DNA of 64,000 nucleotides from an uncultured Chitinophaga sp. GTDB taxonomy: Bacteria; Bacteroidota; Bacteroidia; Cytophagales; Cyclobacteriaceae. The notes under the pieces are model-generated. The model had not been told where the DNA came from, searched no databases, and saw only the letters and a list, made by a program, of their open reading frames with translations. Positions 52,415-62,079 of the stretch are shown piece by piece. Each line of letters opens with the position of its first letter. Positions within the stretch are counted from its first letter, which is position 1. The stretch lies in assembly GCA_902168205.1 (NCBI GenBank), contig CABHOK010000003.1:868001-932000 (forward strand), read 5' to 3'. Made by a program: the position numbers and the translations under genes.

Positions 52415-53048
52415 TTTTACGATTGTTCCCCTTGCTGCCAAACATTTTGGACGGGTACCGCTTCCATTACGCGGTAGAGTTAAGCCACTGAACATAGGCA
52501 CTTGCTTATTGAACCGACACTATGTGCGACCCGCGCTTCGCGATGTTGTTATGAAATCGTATCAGGTACTCGATTCTAAATATTCGGGATGCACGGTGAA
52601 TTACCTTGACGCCGGGTTTCCGTTCTATAATGGTTTCCCGCTGCTACCACACTTGAGCCATAACGATGGACGCAAACTTGATCTTGCATTCTTCTACAAA
52701 GACAAGAACGGTAAACCTCTGAACGATGCTCCATCAGCTATAGGGTATGGCGTATATGAATCACCGCGCGGTTCTGAAGTAAATTATGCCGAACGCTGTA
52801 CTTCAAAAGGGTATTGGCAGTATGGTGTGATGGAACAAATCGTACCGCAGCGTAACAAGCCTGACTATATATTTGATGCCGAACGTACTGCGGCATTGGT
52901 AAATATACTATCAGCGAATAAGAGCGTTGAAAAGATATTCATCGAGCCGCATTTAAAGAGACGTCTCGGATTACCCTCACCTAAAATTCGCTTTCACGGT
53001 TGTCAGGCTGTGCGCCATGATGATCACGTGCATGTACAGGTATATTGA
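52338..53048 (+). CDS. C-terminal part of the membrane-anchored peptidase (M15-like)
   Basis: The frame is open from the T12 run; a TTG at 52371 would be the only local start. It encodes a third transmembrane helix (TVVFILLYTISNFTIVPLAA) and then a periplasmic domain with LSHNDGRKLDLAFFY and, at the end, HDDHVHVQVY. The His/Asp pair and HxH pattern resemble the zinc ligands of M15 and M74 murein peptidases. A peptidoglycan hydrolase at the membrane is the best guess. I treat it as one gene with the 52217 part. Confidence 0.78.
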   Translation, partial: RKRLSSSWKIYLSGTVVFILLYTISNFTIVPLAAKHFGRVPLPLRGRVKPLNIGTCLLNRHYVRPALRDVVMKSYQVLDSKYSGCTVNYLDAGFPFYNGFPLLPHLSHNDGRKLDLAFFYKDKNGKPLNDAPSAIGYGVYESPRGSEVNYAERCTSKGYWQYGVMEQIVPQRNKPDYIFDAERTAALVNILSANKSVEKIFIEPHLKRRLGLPSPKIRFHGCQAVRHDDHVHVQVY

Positions 53049-53588
53049 TTATCCTAGTACCTTTTGCAGCATTCGCTGGATCGAAACGTTGGATGTATAC
53101 TCGCATAACTGACTTAGTGGTACCCACTTCAAATCATGCGATTCATCGGTAATGACTAACTCTTCCTTTGGATCGGCTTCGAATATAAACCGGATGTCGT
53201 AATGCAAATGCTCCGGGAAATCCTTTCGTGCCGGTATAATATGGATGTCCAGGTCAAATATACCTTGCTGCAGGAGCTTGAAATTTTTCAGACCGGTCTC
53301 TTCTTCAGCTTCACGCAACGCTACACCAGATACATTTTCATCACCATCGGCATGACCACCGGGTTGTAACCACTTATCAAGTTTAGCGTGGTGAGTGAGT
53401 AGCACCGACTGACGCGCAGCATCGATAATCCAGGCAGAGCCGGTAATGTGCCCCGGTATATGATCGCGATAAAAGGCACGGTCGTGTTCCAGTAACTTCA
53501 GAAAATCGGCAGCAAATGGTTTCTCTTCTTCAAATGTAGTGGTATAGTTTGTTAATGCTTGGATTAACGTGGCGCGTGTATAGTTCAT
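53049..53588 (-). CDS. Nudix hydrolase
   Basis: 179 residues from the ATG at 53588; an in-frame upstream start would overlap the preceding gene by 37 bases. The Nudix box is GGHADGDENVSGVALREAEE followed by ETGL, matching Gx5Ex7REUxEExGU. The N-terminal 45 residues form a helical region (NYTRATLIQALTNYTTTFEEE). The substrate is unknown. The start overlaps the upstream stop (ATGA), so it is coupled to the zinc-ribbon protein gene. Confidence 0.92.
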   Translation of the reverse strand: MNYTRATLIQALTNYTTTFEEEKPFAADFLKLLEHDRAFYRDHIPGHITGSAWIIDAARQSVLLTHHAKLDKWLQPGGHADGDENVSGVALREAEEETGLKNFKLLQQGIFDLDIHIIPARKDFPEHLHYDIRFIFEADPKEELVITDESHDLKWVPLSQLCEYTSNVSIQRMLQKVLG

Positions 53589-53992
53589 GAGTTTGTCAGG
53601 TCGTACGATTGTTTGATCCACTGGATAACCGGCTTTGTAATATCAGCGGGCTTCTCGAGTCGGGCTGCATGCAGCACACGTTTTTTCGATTGCTGCAGGG
53701 ATGCAAAGATGGAAAACTCTTCGGTTTTTTCTGGAAGGAAAAAACTGATGTCAAGATATTTCTTTCGGGGCTTAATGGTGAGGAATGTGCTCTTGTGTTT
53801 GAGCATGATATAGTCCTTGATAGGACTCACTGAAAATATACCGATCTTCTTCACAACATCCAGTAGGCGATCGTGTATTTCAACGATCACCTCCGGTTGA
53901 GTTTTTAATTGTGCAGCAGCAGTAGTGCGTTCGCAGTGATGCTGCTGATTTGTATTCTTAAAGCTGCGTCCGCACTTCGGACATTTCCACAT
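53585..53992 (-). CDS. Zinc-ribbon DUF5655-like protein
   Basis: 135 residues. A CxxC...HxxxC zinc ribbon opens the protein (MWKCPKCGRSFKNTNQQHHC). The rest (VKKIGIFSVSPIKDYIMLKHK, STFLTIKPRKKYLDISFFLP) matches the DUF5655 domain, a small beta-rich fold of unknown role. The gene sits six bases... upstream of it, the secreted protein gene ends at 53998, and downstream the Nudix gene overlaps it. A role in nucleic acid binding is only suggested by the ribbon. Confidence 0.82.
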   Translation of the reverse strand: MWKCPKCGRSFKNTNQQHHCERTTAAAQLKTQPEVIVEIHDRLLDVVKKIGIFSVSPIKDYIMLKHKSTFLTIKPRKKYLDISFFLPEKTEEFSIFASLQQSKKRVLHAARLEKPADITKPVIQWIKQSYDLTNS

Positions 53993-53997
53993 ACAGG

Positions 53998-54345
53998 TTA
54001 CTGAATAACGATCGTAACTTTGTTAATACGGTTCGCTTCCAGTTTTCCGGTTTGTTCTCCACCACCTGTGTTGTCTTTATCATCTTTGCTGGCTATAACA
54101 TAATACGAGATAGCCTTCAGCTCCTTGAATTTTACAACACCTTTGGCATCGGTTTTCCCTTCGGCTACCGGGTTGGTTTCGGCTTTATAATCGTCTTCCG
54201 TTTCGAATAGACGTACCGTTGTACCTGCTTCGGTGTTTCCTAGTTCATTGCGAATAGTAATCGTGAGTTGCGTCTTGATCAGCTGAAAGCTCATCATTGC
54301 AAGCAGCAGTAATACAGCGGTAAGTGATCTTAGCGTTGTCTTCAT
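53998..54345 (-). CDS. Small secreted prealbumin/carboxypeptidase-regulatory-like protein
   Basis: 115 residues with a signal peptide (about 1-22). The mature part has the pattern of a transthyretin-like seven-strand fold: ITIRNELGNTEAGTTVRLFE, KTDAKGVVKFKELKAISYYV and a final strand NKVTIVIQ. In Bacteroidota such domains are common on envelope proteins. It lacks a lipobox. It is not certain that it shares a transcript with the genes downstream. Confidence 0.75.
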   Translation of the reverse strand: MKTTLRSLTAVLLLLAMMSFQLIKTQLTITIRNELGNTEAGTTVRLFETEDDYKAETNPVAEGKTDAKGVVKFKELKAISYYVIASKDDKDNTGGGEQTGKLEANRINKVTIVIQ

Positions 54346-54424
54346 GGTCGTTATAAGTTATTCGTTAATCGTATCAGTAAATCCCAATACACAGAGAAAC
54401 TTCCTTTGTGTAAGGGATATAAAA

Positions 54425-54460
54425 ATAATAAGGCTGCTGATGTTTTCAATCAGCAGCCCT
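54425..54460 (-). terminator. Terminator of the hexosaminidase gene
   Basis: GGCTGCTGAT (54432-54441) pairs perfectly with ATCAGCAGCC (54449-54458). On the minus strand TTATTATTTTTA follows, 60 bases after the stop. Confidence 0.82.
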
Positions 54461-54520
54461 AAGATAAGCTTAAAGTTTGGTTAGCACACTACCTGCGTAG
54501 CGTGCTCTGTTAGTTGTCAA

Positions 54521-56167
54521 TTAGTTCTTTGAAACGTTTAAACTGTCTGTTTCTTTCCGGATGTGTTTGGCGTAGTTCACCTTCCACTCATCGAGGCGTT
54601 TGAAATGTATGTTCATGCGCGTCAGAAAATCGTTGTAATCGCGACTTTCTTTTGGTGACCATACCACTTCTGCCATAGCGCAGGCACGTGGATATACCAT
54701 GTACTCTACGTGATCGCTGGTGGGTATATATTCAGTCCATACATTGGCTTGTGCACCCAGTATATGTTTTGCCTCCTGTGTCGTAAGTTGTGGCGGAACC
54801 GGTTCATATGAATATACTTCGCTTACAGGAGTATAATTGCCAATGGCAAGGGGTTCTGTTTTGCTGGTGTCCTGGTAGTGATCGAAGTAGCACCAGTTAC
54901 CGGGAGTCATGATCACATCGTGATTTTGTTTTGCGGCAGCTATACCGCCTTCTTCACCGCGCCAGCTCATTACTGTTGCATTAGGCGCTAAACCTCCTTC
55001 GAGTATTTCATCCCAGCCAATGATCTGGCGGTTCTTGCTGTTGAGGTATTTTTCGATGCGCTGAATGAAATAACTTTGAAGTTCATGGGTGTCCTTCAGC
55101 TTTTCTTCCTTCATGCGCTTCTTGCAATGCGGACATTTCTCCCAGCGTGTCTTCGGACACTCATCGCCTCCTATATGTATATATTGACTTGGGAAAAGTT
55201 CTACGACTTCATCCAGCACACCTTCCAGGAACTGGAATGTTTCTTCTTTGCCTGCACAGAATACATCATCGAAAACTCCCCAGGTAGTGGCAGCTTCATA
55301 GGGACCACCGGTACAACCAAGACTCGGATACGCTGATAATGCTGCAAGTGCGTGACCAGGTAATTCAATTTCCGGAATGATGGTTACGTAGCGATCAGCC
55401 GCATACTTCACAATTTCTTTTACTTCTTCCTGTGTATAGAAACCACCATAGCGTTTGCCATCATAGTTCTTTTTGTCATTACGATCAGCAGTACGTGCAT
55501 GTCCTATTACTGTTTCTTTGCGATATGCACCGATCTCCTGCAGCTTCGGATATTTCTTGATCTCGATTCTCCATCCCTGGTCTTCCGTCAGGTGCCAGTG
55601 AAAGCGGTTGAATTTATGATGCGCGAGCAGATCTATATATTTCTTGATGAACTCCGGGGGGAACATGTGGCGTCCTACATCGAGGTGAAGTCCACGATAC
55701 GCGAAGCGCGGGTAATCCGTAATTGTTACGAAAGGAACTTCTTTACTGTTCTCCGTTAAGAGCTGCAGTAATGTTTGTGCACCGTAAAATAAACCGGCAC
55801 CGTTGTTGGCCTGTATACTTACTCCTTTTTCATCGATGGTAAGTTTATAGCCTTCGTTGTGAAGCGTAGTATCTTCCGCGGTATATAGTGCGATCTGGTT
55901 TTTGTCTTCAGAAAATTCTGCGATCGAAGCATCGATGTTCTTTGCTTTAAGAAATGTAGCGAGCAGTTCGCCAACATTCTTTTCGTCTGCCGATTTAGCG
56001 ATGATGGCAACCGATCCGTCCCAATGTAAATGACCATTTCCGGGGGTGAGGGAAACAGGCTTTGGAATAATACCGGGTATCGTTACCGCTGCATGTTCTT
56101 CCTTCTTACTACACGCTGCGAGCAGCAATATAGCCATCAGGGGGTAGATGAGTTTTAGTTTTTGCAT
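54521..56167 (-). CDS. GH20 beta-N-acetylhexosaminidase, lipoprotein
   Basis: 548 residues. A lipobox LLAAC near residue 16-20 makes it a lipoprotein. Residues 30-150 are the N-terminal GH20b domain (IPGIIPKPVSLTPGNG). The catalytic barrel shows YRGLHLDVGRHMF, HWHLTEDQGWRIEI, and IHIGGDECPKTRW with the Asp335-Glu336 pair of GH20. It removes terminal GlcNAc or GalNAc from glycans, possibly including chitobiose or peptidoglycan fragments. The protein is complete at the usual length. Confidence 0.95.
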   Translation of the reverse strand: MQKLKLIYPLMAILLLAACSKKEEHAAVTIPGIIPKPVSLTPGNGHLHWDGSVAIIAKSADEKNVGELLATFLKAKNIDASIAEFSEDKNQIALYTAEDTTLHNEGYKLTIDEKGVSIQANNGAGLFYGAQTLLQLLTENSKEVPFVTITDYPRFAYRGLHLDVGRHMFPPEFIKKYIDLLAHHKFNRFHWHLTEDQGWRIEIKKYPKLQEIGAYRKETVIGHARTADRNDKKNYDGKRYGGFYTQEEVKEIVKYAADRYVTIIPEIELPGHALAALSAYPSLGCTGGPYEAATTWGVFDDVFCAGKEETFQFLEGVLDEVVELFPSQYIHIGGDECPKTRWEKCPHCKKRMKEEKLKDTHELQSYFIQRIEKYLNSKNRQIIGWDEILEGGLAPNATVMSWRGEEGGIAAAKQNHDVIMTPGNWCYFDHYQDTSKTEPLAIGNYTPVSEVYSYEPVPPQLTTQEAKHILGAQANVWTEYIPTSDHVEYMVYPRACAMAEVVWSPKESRDYNDFLTRMNIHFKRLDEWKVNYAKHIRKETDSLNVSKN

Positions 56168-56537
56168 GGTGTCTGATGATTGTTGATTGGTAGATTACAT
56201 AAATAGAAAAACAATTATCAATAACCAACGAAATCAGAAAGTGTGTCCGTGTGCTTGTGATGGCTGGTGGTGGGATTGGAGGATCGGGGGGAGGGAAAAT
56301 TGGAAGATTAGAAGATTGGAATATTTTAAGATTGTAAGGTTGGAAAATTACAAAATTGGAAGGTTGAAAAATTTGCGCGCTGATATATATCATTTGCGAT
56401 GGTGTATATCTTACACCTATAGCAATTTAATTTTTCAATCTTCTAATCTTACAATCGTTCAATCATAAAAGGAAATGCCAGGCATCACCCGGCACTTCAA
56501 TTTTATAATCTTATAATTTTTTTAATCTTCCAATCGT
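56168..56537. repeat. AT-rich degenerate repeat with inverted arms
   Basis: A 370-base gap without a gene. Between 56297 and 56374 a word like GATTGGAA repeats about seven times with variations (spaced 9-12 bases). Its complement, of the type AATCTTCCAATC, recurs at 56422-56464 and 56497-56540. The arms can pair into a long, imperfect hairpin. The terminator of the 1751-residue gene lies within, at 56471-56503. Confidence 0.6.
56471..56503 (-). terminator. Terminator of the T9SS surface protein gene
   Basis: AATGCCAGG (56473-56481) pairs with CCCGGCACTT (56487-56496) with one wobble; on the minus strand CCTTTTATG follows. The T-run is short. Confidence 0.5.
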
Positions 56538-59500
56538 CTATCGCACCAGCAGCACGCCTCCGCGTTTTTCCTTCGTTCCATCTTCAGGACGATACGAGCT
56601 CTTGTAACGGACTACGTAGGAGTATGTACCGGCCGGTAACATCTGACCTGCGTTGTTGTTATAGCCACCATTCCATTCGAACTGACGGTCGGATGATGCG
56701 AACACCATCTCGCCCCAACGATTGAATATATATACCTGGAAGCCATCATCATCGATGAAGAATGTGAAGAGCTTGAAGTTTTTGTTTTGTTCTATACCGG
56801 TTACAGGACGGAATGCATTCGGTCCGACAATTACCGGGTCGCACTGAACGCTTACTGTCGTGCGGTCTGTGCTCGGACAACCGAATGAGTTCTCGAGTGT
56901 TACCTGGAATATACCAGCGCGATCGGCTGTATAAGTTTGTGTAGTTACTCCGAGCGGTGAAGGAGAGCCTGCTATAACTTCAAACCATTCATAGCTTTCA
57001 TAGTCTGGACCTGGATCAAGAACGGCCACGCGTGTATTCGGATCCGGGTTCGCATCATCCGGACAGATCAATCTTGTATCGGTAAGATTGCCTGGTGTGG
57101 TAGGAGCGAGGAGTACATCAAGGTCAGCCGTTGCTTCACATTGTCCATCGGATACGGTTACAGAGTATAAGCCTGCCAATGTTTGTCCGTTAAGCTGTGC
57201 TGTTGTTCCACCGGATATAGCCGTTCCGTTCAGTGACCACTGGTAGCTGCTCACGGTTCTGCTTGGTGTCGCCAGCAATGCAAACTGAGAACCATCGCAT
57301 GGAGGATTTACAGTTGTTATCGTTACACTCAACGGACCAGCGATTGTTACGCCTTTTGCAACGGTTTTAGGAGGACAGCCCGAAATTGGACTTTGCATAC
57401 TTAAAGTGTACGTGCCTGAAGTGGTAGCACTAAACTGTTGGCCAGTGCCAACCACTACACCATTCAATGACCAGATATAGAAGTAGCTTCCTACAGGATT
57501 TGCATTACCGGTAGGAGCGGCAACAAGTATAGTTGGTGTTGTACAACCATCGAAAGTAAAATCAGGTGTGAAGTTATCAACCGATACAGTTTCGGTTACG
57601 GTTGTAGGACAGTTTGTTCCACTGGAGATAATTACCTGCAGTAGCCATGTACCTGGATTTACAGTTACGGATTGTCCGGTTAACGAAGAACTGATACTTC
57701 CTGCAGGTGAGCCGCTCCAGTCATAAGTACCTCCGGCAGGTAGTGCGGTTGCTTGCGAAGAGGTACACAAGTTTGTTAAGCTTATATCTGCTCCCGGTAC
57801 GGATGGCCCTGTTCCGATAATCACTTGCCCACTAGCTAAACATCCCGTGATAGTAACCTCTACAAGGTATTCTCCGGCAGGGAGAGGTGTTGTGTTAAAT
57901 GTAGCAGTTGCAGGTTTGGCTGTTGAAGCGATAACTTCAGCTCCCGTTGTTACATTAACAACTCTATAAGTACCTGCCAATGCAGATGTAGTAACGACTT
58001 GAATTGCTTCAGGCGAACAAACATTTTTAGGTGTAGGCGTTACTGTAAACGAATTGGTGCTGATCGATGTAGCATCATTCGTAAAACATCCTGTTACCTG
58101 ATCGATAACCTGTATCGAGTATGTTCCTGCTTCCAGGTTGGGAACAGTTCCGTTATACGGTACTGCTATATTGGATTGTGTATCGGCAAAATTAGGACCA
58201 CCTAATGTATAGGATACTGGTGAACCAACCGGTTGTGTAATGGCGATTGATATCTGTCCGTTGGTTGCTCCGCAGGCAATGGTACCATTGGATGTGATAT
58301 TCACCACAGGGGATTGATTAACAGTATACACTACGGTGTCGCGTGTTGTACAGCTTGTAGTAGGGTCTGTATATATAGCTATATATTCAAATGTGCCAGC
58401 GGTTGCAAAACTTACCTGCTGTGTAGGACCGGAGTTATTCTGGTTAACACCATTCAAGAACCATGTGTGGTTTTGCAGATTTATACCGGTATTCAAGGTT
58501 ATGCCGCCATTCGCAACAGAACATACTGTCGAATCCGGACCGAAATCTATGGTTGTAAGCGAAGGGAATACATCGATCTGTCCTTCAGTGGTACATCCGG
58601 ATACATTGTTCGTAACAGTTATACCATAGAAGCCCGCGCGACTTACACTGATTGTCTTGGTTGTATCACCGGTTTCCCACAGGTAAGAAAGATCAGGTGC
58701 GTTGGTCGGGTTTGCATCCAGTGTAAGCGGAGGATTACATAATGCCAATGTAGCAGAAGGATCAGCCGGAGGTGCATATATTCTGAACTGCTGTGTTAAT
58801 ACAGTGTCCAATCCGCATCGGTTGGTGATCTGTAAGGTAGCGGTATATAACCCCGCTGCCTGGAAGAGGAAACTGAAGCTTTCTTCGGTAGAGCTTGTTA
58901 TAACCGATCCGCCTTGTGTGATCTGCCAGAAGAATTCATCGATTGGATCTGTGCCGGAACCGGAGAATGTTGTTGAGTCTCCCAAACATTGTCCCGCGAC
59001 AGATATACCCGGCCCTTGCGTTGGATCGGAAATGATCTGTATAAAGTTCGGTAAACCTAAACGGCTTAATGTACTGCGTGCCGGTGTTGCCGGTTGTAAT
59101 GCGAATCCCTGTACGTTGAATGTCGAGGCAACGGTTGTATCTCCGTTCACCTGTATAACTCCGAGGTAAGGTTTATTGTTAACGGCTACATATAGCTGTC
59201 CGTCAGGCGCAATTTGAATAGCACCCAACTCTTCGTTATAGGTCTGATCTGACATAGCCGGAGGACCATCCACTTCATAAGGTCTGCCTAATGTATCGAA
59301 GGCAAACTCATAGATCTTGGAAGTAGCATCTTTCAGTGTAGCAAAAAGTTTATTACCGCCTGCTCCGAACTCAACGCCATATACCTGGCCGGTAGCGCTT
59401 CCTAAATTTACCGAGCGGAAGTTGGTAACAGTACCACTTGAATCAGCAAAGTCAAACACTTCAACTATGTTAGATACACCTGGAGTTGACAAAGCAACAG

Positions 59501-61793
59501 CAAGTCTGTTCTGTGCACCGAGCTTCATATAGCCTTGGCCTGCTACAGCGGTTGCCATCGTATGATCTGAACCAATACTCGATACAACCGGGTTACCGAT
59601 ACCTGTCGCGGTGATCTGGTACGCACGGAATGAGTTGTTGCCATACTCGTGGGCAATTAACCAAGTGTCGTTACCGGTAATTCTTTCGGTGCTCTTGGTG
59701 AAGAGTGTTACGTTCTGTTCAATCAGTCCACCGGTACCATTGTTCAGTTTCAGATCGAACAGCGAGTAAGCCAGGCGGTAGGTATAAGAACCGTATATCT
59801 CCTGTGTGGTAAAGATATAGTATAGTGTTTCATCACCGGGTACAGGTATGATTAGTACTGATTGTGTGGCACTAACATCACCACCTATACCGGTTGCTAC
59901 TTCCGTAAAGTTTCGGTCCCATACCTTGTTACCATCGGTAAAGAAGATCACCTGACCGTTGCGATCGGATATAGTAGAAGTTCCTTCCGGAGCATCCATG
60001 ACCGGGTTTGATATAGGCACAGCCGGTGATGAAGGTACATCAAACAGTGGATTGAAATCTATACCGGCATTCTGACCAAAGTACCAGATGTTGGCGCGCT
60101 GGTCCTGTATGCCGTATTCTTTAATATTTACTCCGGCATACGTAGAACATCCGCCTACCGTAGCTACGAGATAATAGTATCCTGCTGAGTCAGGCGTTAA
60201 TGTTGCTGTTGTGCCTGAACCGGAATTCATGGCACCTGCCGGACCAAACCATTGCCAGGTAGCGCTTCCGCTTCCCTGTATCTGGGCCGTTACACTAAAT
60301 GTGCGACCGCACGAGGCAACAGTTTTATCTTTTGGATAGGGAAGTTCACAGCTACAAGCCGTTGTATCTTGTACGAGTGTGATCTGTGTATCAAAATCAT
60401 TTATAGTGATCGTCTGTGTGGTGTCTTTTTCCTGACCGTTAAGGAACGCGGTAAGCTTTACATCGTACGTTCCGCCTGCTTCGTAGGTATATACCGGGCT
60501 CCAGTCGCTGGATGTAGTACCATCACCAAAGTCCCAGTTAAGACTGTCGGCATTCGGAGTAACGGTCGGAAAGAAAGATGTAGGAGCATTGGCACAGAAA
60601 CCTTGTGCCTCGAAATATACTTTCATTTTTATACTGTCGCGAGGTGCGAACTGAGGGAACTGGCGTCCGCCAAAGTTGCCTGCAAAAGCAGGTGTACCGT
60701 AATTTACTTCACTCGCCACGGTGTCGGTATTGGTCAAGGCTCCTAACAGAAACGATCCGCCCGACTGGTATAAATGGTAGATGACACTGTCAGGCCCCAT
60801 CTGCAATCCATAACTCTCCGTTGGTGGTGTGTTCAGTACCGATACAGGTGATAATGTTGGAGCGGTGAGATCGTACTGCAATACATTACCGGTAGCGGCA
60901 CCTTCTCCAAATACAGATACATACAGGTATTGTCCGTTCGGACTGAACTCAGAATCGTATATAGCCTGCGTTGTGGCAGGCGTTACGGCTGAGTTGTTAA
61001 CGCGTGTTCCGGTTAAGGTCGGTAACGTGGCAGGAGCAACGGGAAAAGCAATGGTAAGTATCTCGACATCGCGGTTCGCTTCTTTTGGTGAAACGGCAAT
61101 GCGCTTAGAGGAAGCGTTGTAAGCAAGGTTGGCAACATTCTGCACCAGGCCGATGGCTACACTACCCTGGTATGTAACACCCGTGGCATTGATCTTCACA
61201 AAATGGTAGTTGATCGTGCCGGTCTGGTGGGTTATCAACCAAAAGTCATCACCATTGGTGTCGGCCACCATGATCATCCCTTCTGATAAATTACCGGGAA
61301 GGCCTGCTATAGTCTGGTTCTTGATTGTAATCACAAGATCTCCGAGCGGAGGCTGACCGAACGCAGTAGCATTTCCAATCAGGGTAGAGTCATATACACT
61401 ATATCTCACCGTGCCGGTGGCATCGGCATGAAATATATAGTACTGAGCAGAGTTAGCCGGGTTCTGACAGATGGCTACAGGCTGGTTGCGCGTGTTGTCG
61501 CCTATGATGGTACCGTTAGGTACAGCTTGGTGTGATGCATCGACCACGCGTGTTCCATCGGTATAAAAAACAAGATTACCCGTTACGGGATCACTGGCTA
61601 CTGCACTACCTCCGGTACCAAAGGGAGTAAACTGATTGGTTACCAGTGAGGCAGAATTATCGGAACGGCTGAAGCGTATGCCCTGATTACTGTTACCGAA
61701 GTACCAGTTATGGCCGGCATAGTTCTGCGCCTGGGAGCAGACCGGTATGACTGCTGTTAAGAAGAATAGGAACCGGTAAAGATTTTTTCTCAC
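56538..61793 (-). CDS. Giant T9SS type B surface protein with PKD/Ig-like repeats
   Basis: 1751 residues from a GTG at 61793, with a signal peptide ending SQAQ (23). Two similar propeller-like units begin HNWYFGNSNQGIRFS (about 30) and NIWYFGQNAGIDFNP (about 570), each followed by NLVFYTDGTRV- or VIFFTDGNKV-type segments. PKD-type domains lie between and after (LNWDFGDGTTSSDW, PVYTYEAGGTYDVKLT). The C-terminal 95 residues (YIFNRWGEMVF, WNGGYNNNAGQMLPAGTYSY, VRYK) are the type B sorting domain (TIGR04131, gliding-motility-associated). It should be exported by T9SS and attached at the cell surface. The neighbour PorP/SprF is its likely partner. Confidence 0.92.
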   Translation of the reverse strand: MRKNLYRFLFFLTAVIPVCSQAQNYAGHNWYFGNSNQGIRFSRSDNSASLVTNQFTPFGTGGSAVASDPVTGNLVFYTDGTRVVDASHQAVPNGTIIGDNTRNQPVAICQNPANSAQYYIFHADATGTVRYSVYDSTLIGNATAFGQPPLGDLVITIKNQTIAGLPGNLSEGMIMVADTNGDDFWLITHQTGTINYHFVKINATGVTYQGSVAIGLVQNVANLAYNASSKRIAVSPKEANRDVEILTIAFPVAPATLPTLTGTRVNNSAVTPATTQAIYDSEFSPNGQYLYVSVFGEGAATGNVLQYDLTAPTLSPVSVLNTPPTESYGLQMGPDSVIYHLYQSGGSFLLGALTNTDTVASEVNYGTPAFAGNFGGRQFPQFAPRDSIKMKVYFEAQGFCANAPTSFFPTVTPNADSLNWDFGDGTTSSDWSPVYTYEAGGTYDVKLTAFLNGQEKDTTQTITINDFDTQITLVQDTTACSCELPYPKDKTVASCGRTFSVTAQIQGSGSATWQWFGPAGAMNSGSGTTATLTPDSAGYYYLVATVGGCSTYAGVNIKEYGIQDQRANIWYFGQNAGIDFNPLFDVPSSPAVPISNPVMDAPEGTSTISDRNGQVIFFTDGNKVWDRNFTEVATGIGGDVSATQSVLIIPVPGDETLYYIFTTQEIYGSYTYRLAYSLFDLKLNNGTGGLIEQNVTLFTKSTERITGNDTWLIAHEYGNNSFRAYQITATGIGNPVVSSIGSDHTMATAVAGQGYMKLGAQNRLAVALSTPGVSNIVEVFDFADSSGTVTNFRSVNLGSATGQVYGVEFGAGGNKLFATLKDATSKIYEFAFDTLGRPYEVDGPPAMSDQTYNEELGAIQIAPDGQLYVAVNNKPYLGVIQVNGDTTVASTFNVQGFALQPATPARSTLSRLGLPNFIQIISDPTQGPGISVAGQCLGDSTTFSGSGTDPIDEFFWQITQGGSVITSSTEESFSFLFQAAGLYTATLQITNRCGLDTVLTQQFRIYAPPADPSATLALCNPPLTLDANPTNAPDLSYLWETGDTTKTISVSRAGFYGITVTNNVSGCTTEGQIDVFPSLTTIDFGPDSTVCSVANGGITLNTGINLQNHTWFLNGVNQNNSGPTQQVSFATAGTFEYIAIYTDPTTSCTTRDTVVYTVNQSPVVNITSNGTIACGATNGQISIAITQPVGSPVSYTLGGPNFADTQSNIAVPYNGTVPNLEAGTYSIQVIDQVTGCFTNDATSISTNSFTVTPTPKNVCSPEAIQVVTTSALAGTYRVVNVTTGAEVIASTAKPATATFNTTPLPAGEYLVEVTITGCLASGQVIIGTGPSVPGADISLTNLCTSSQATALPAGGTYDWSGSPAGSISSSLTGQSVTVNPGTWLLQVIISSGTNCPTTVTETVSVDNFTPDFTFDGCTTPTILVAAPTGNANPVGSYFYIWSLNGVVVGTGQQFSATTSGTYTLSMQSPISGCPPKTVAKGVTIAGPLSVTITTVNPPCDGSQFALLATPSRTVSSYQWSLNGTAISGGTTAQLNGQTLAGLYSVTVSDGQCEATADLDVLLAPTTPGNLTDTRLICPDDANPDPNTRVAVLDPGPDYESYEWFEVIAGSPSPLGVTTQTYTADRAGIFQVTLENSFGCPSTDRTTVSVQCDPVIVGPNAFRPVTGIEQNKNFKLFTFFIDDDGFQVYIFNRWGEMVFASSDRQFEWNGGYNNNAGQMLPAGTYSYVVRYKSSYRPEDGTKEKRGGVLLVR

Positions 61794-62079
61794 GTTCGTT
61801 TCAGTATTAGGTTCTGTAACTTACCTATCAACACAATTATGTGTCAAATGTAAAACGCTCAAGTTGTTTTAAAGTATACAATTTGAGGTAAAATTAACCG
61901 TTAATCGTTAGCAGTTTACCGTTAACCGATAATACTGCACATAGATGTGTTAAACGGTGTCTGAATACAATTGAAAGATAACGGTTAGCGCACAACGGTT
62001 TTTCTGCGGAAGGATAACGGATAACGAATAACTTTTTATTACTTTGCCCCGATTGCATACTCTAAAAGAACACGACTCG
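61794..62079. repeat. Divergent promoter region with TTAACCGATAA-type repeats
   Basis: The gap between the T9SS protein gene and its porP/sprF partner. It holds TACATTTG on the minus strand (61852-61845), a perfect -7 box for the large gene, and TTACTTTG (62039-62046) for the plus gene. Words such as TTAACCGTTAATCGTTA, TTACCGTTAACCGATAA, GATAACGGTTAGCG and GATAACGGATAACGAATAAC recur several times. The inverted repeat ACACAATTATGTGT lies at 61831-61844. Confidence 0.55.

Noticed and set aside
53585-53992. Nudix N-terminal extension into the zinc-ribbon gene
   Set aside because: The in-frame start at 53621 lies within the upstream gene; the ATGA overlap at 53588 is the usual coupling.
58314-58742. 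Plus-strand ORFs within the 1751-residue protein gene
   Set aside because: Cys/Tyr-rich translation is a frame artefact of the repeated Thr/Val/Gly-rich gene on the other strand.
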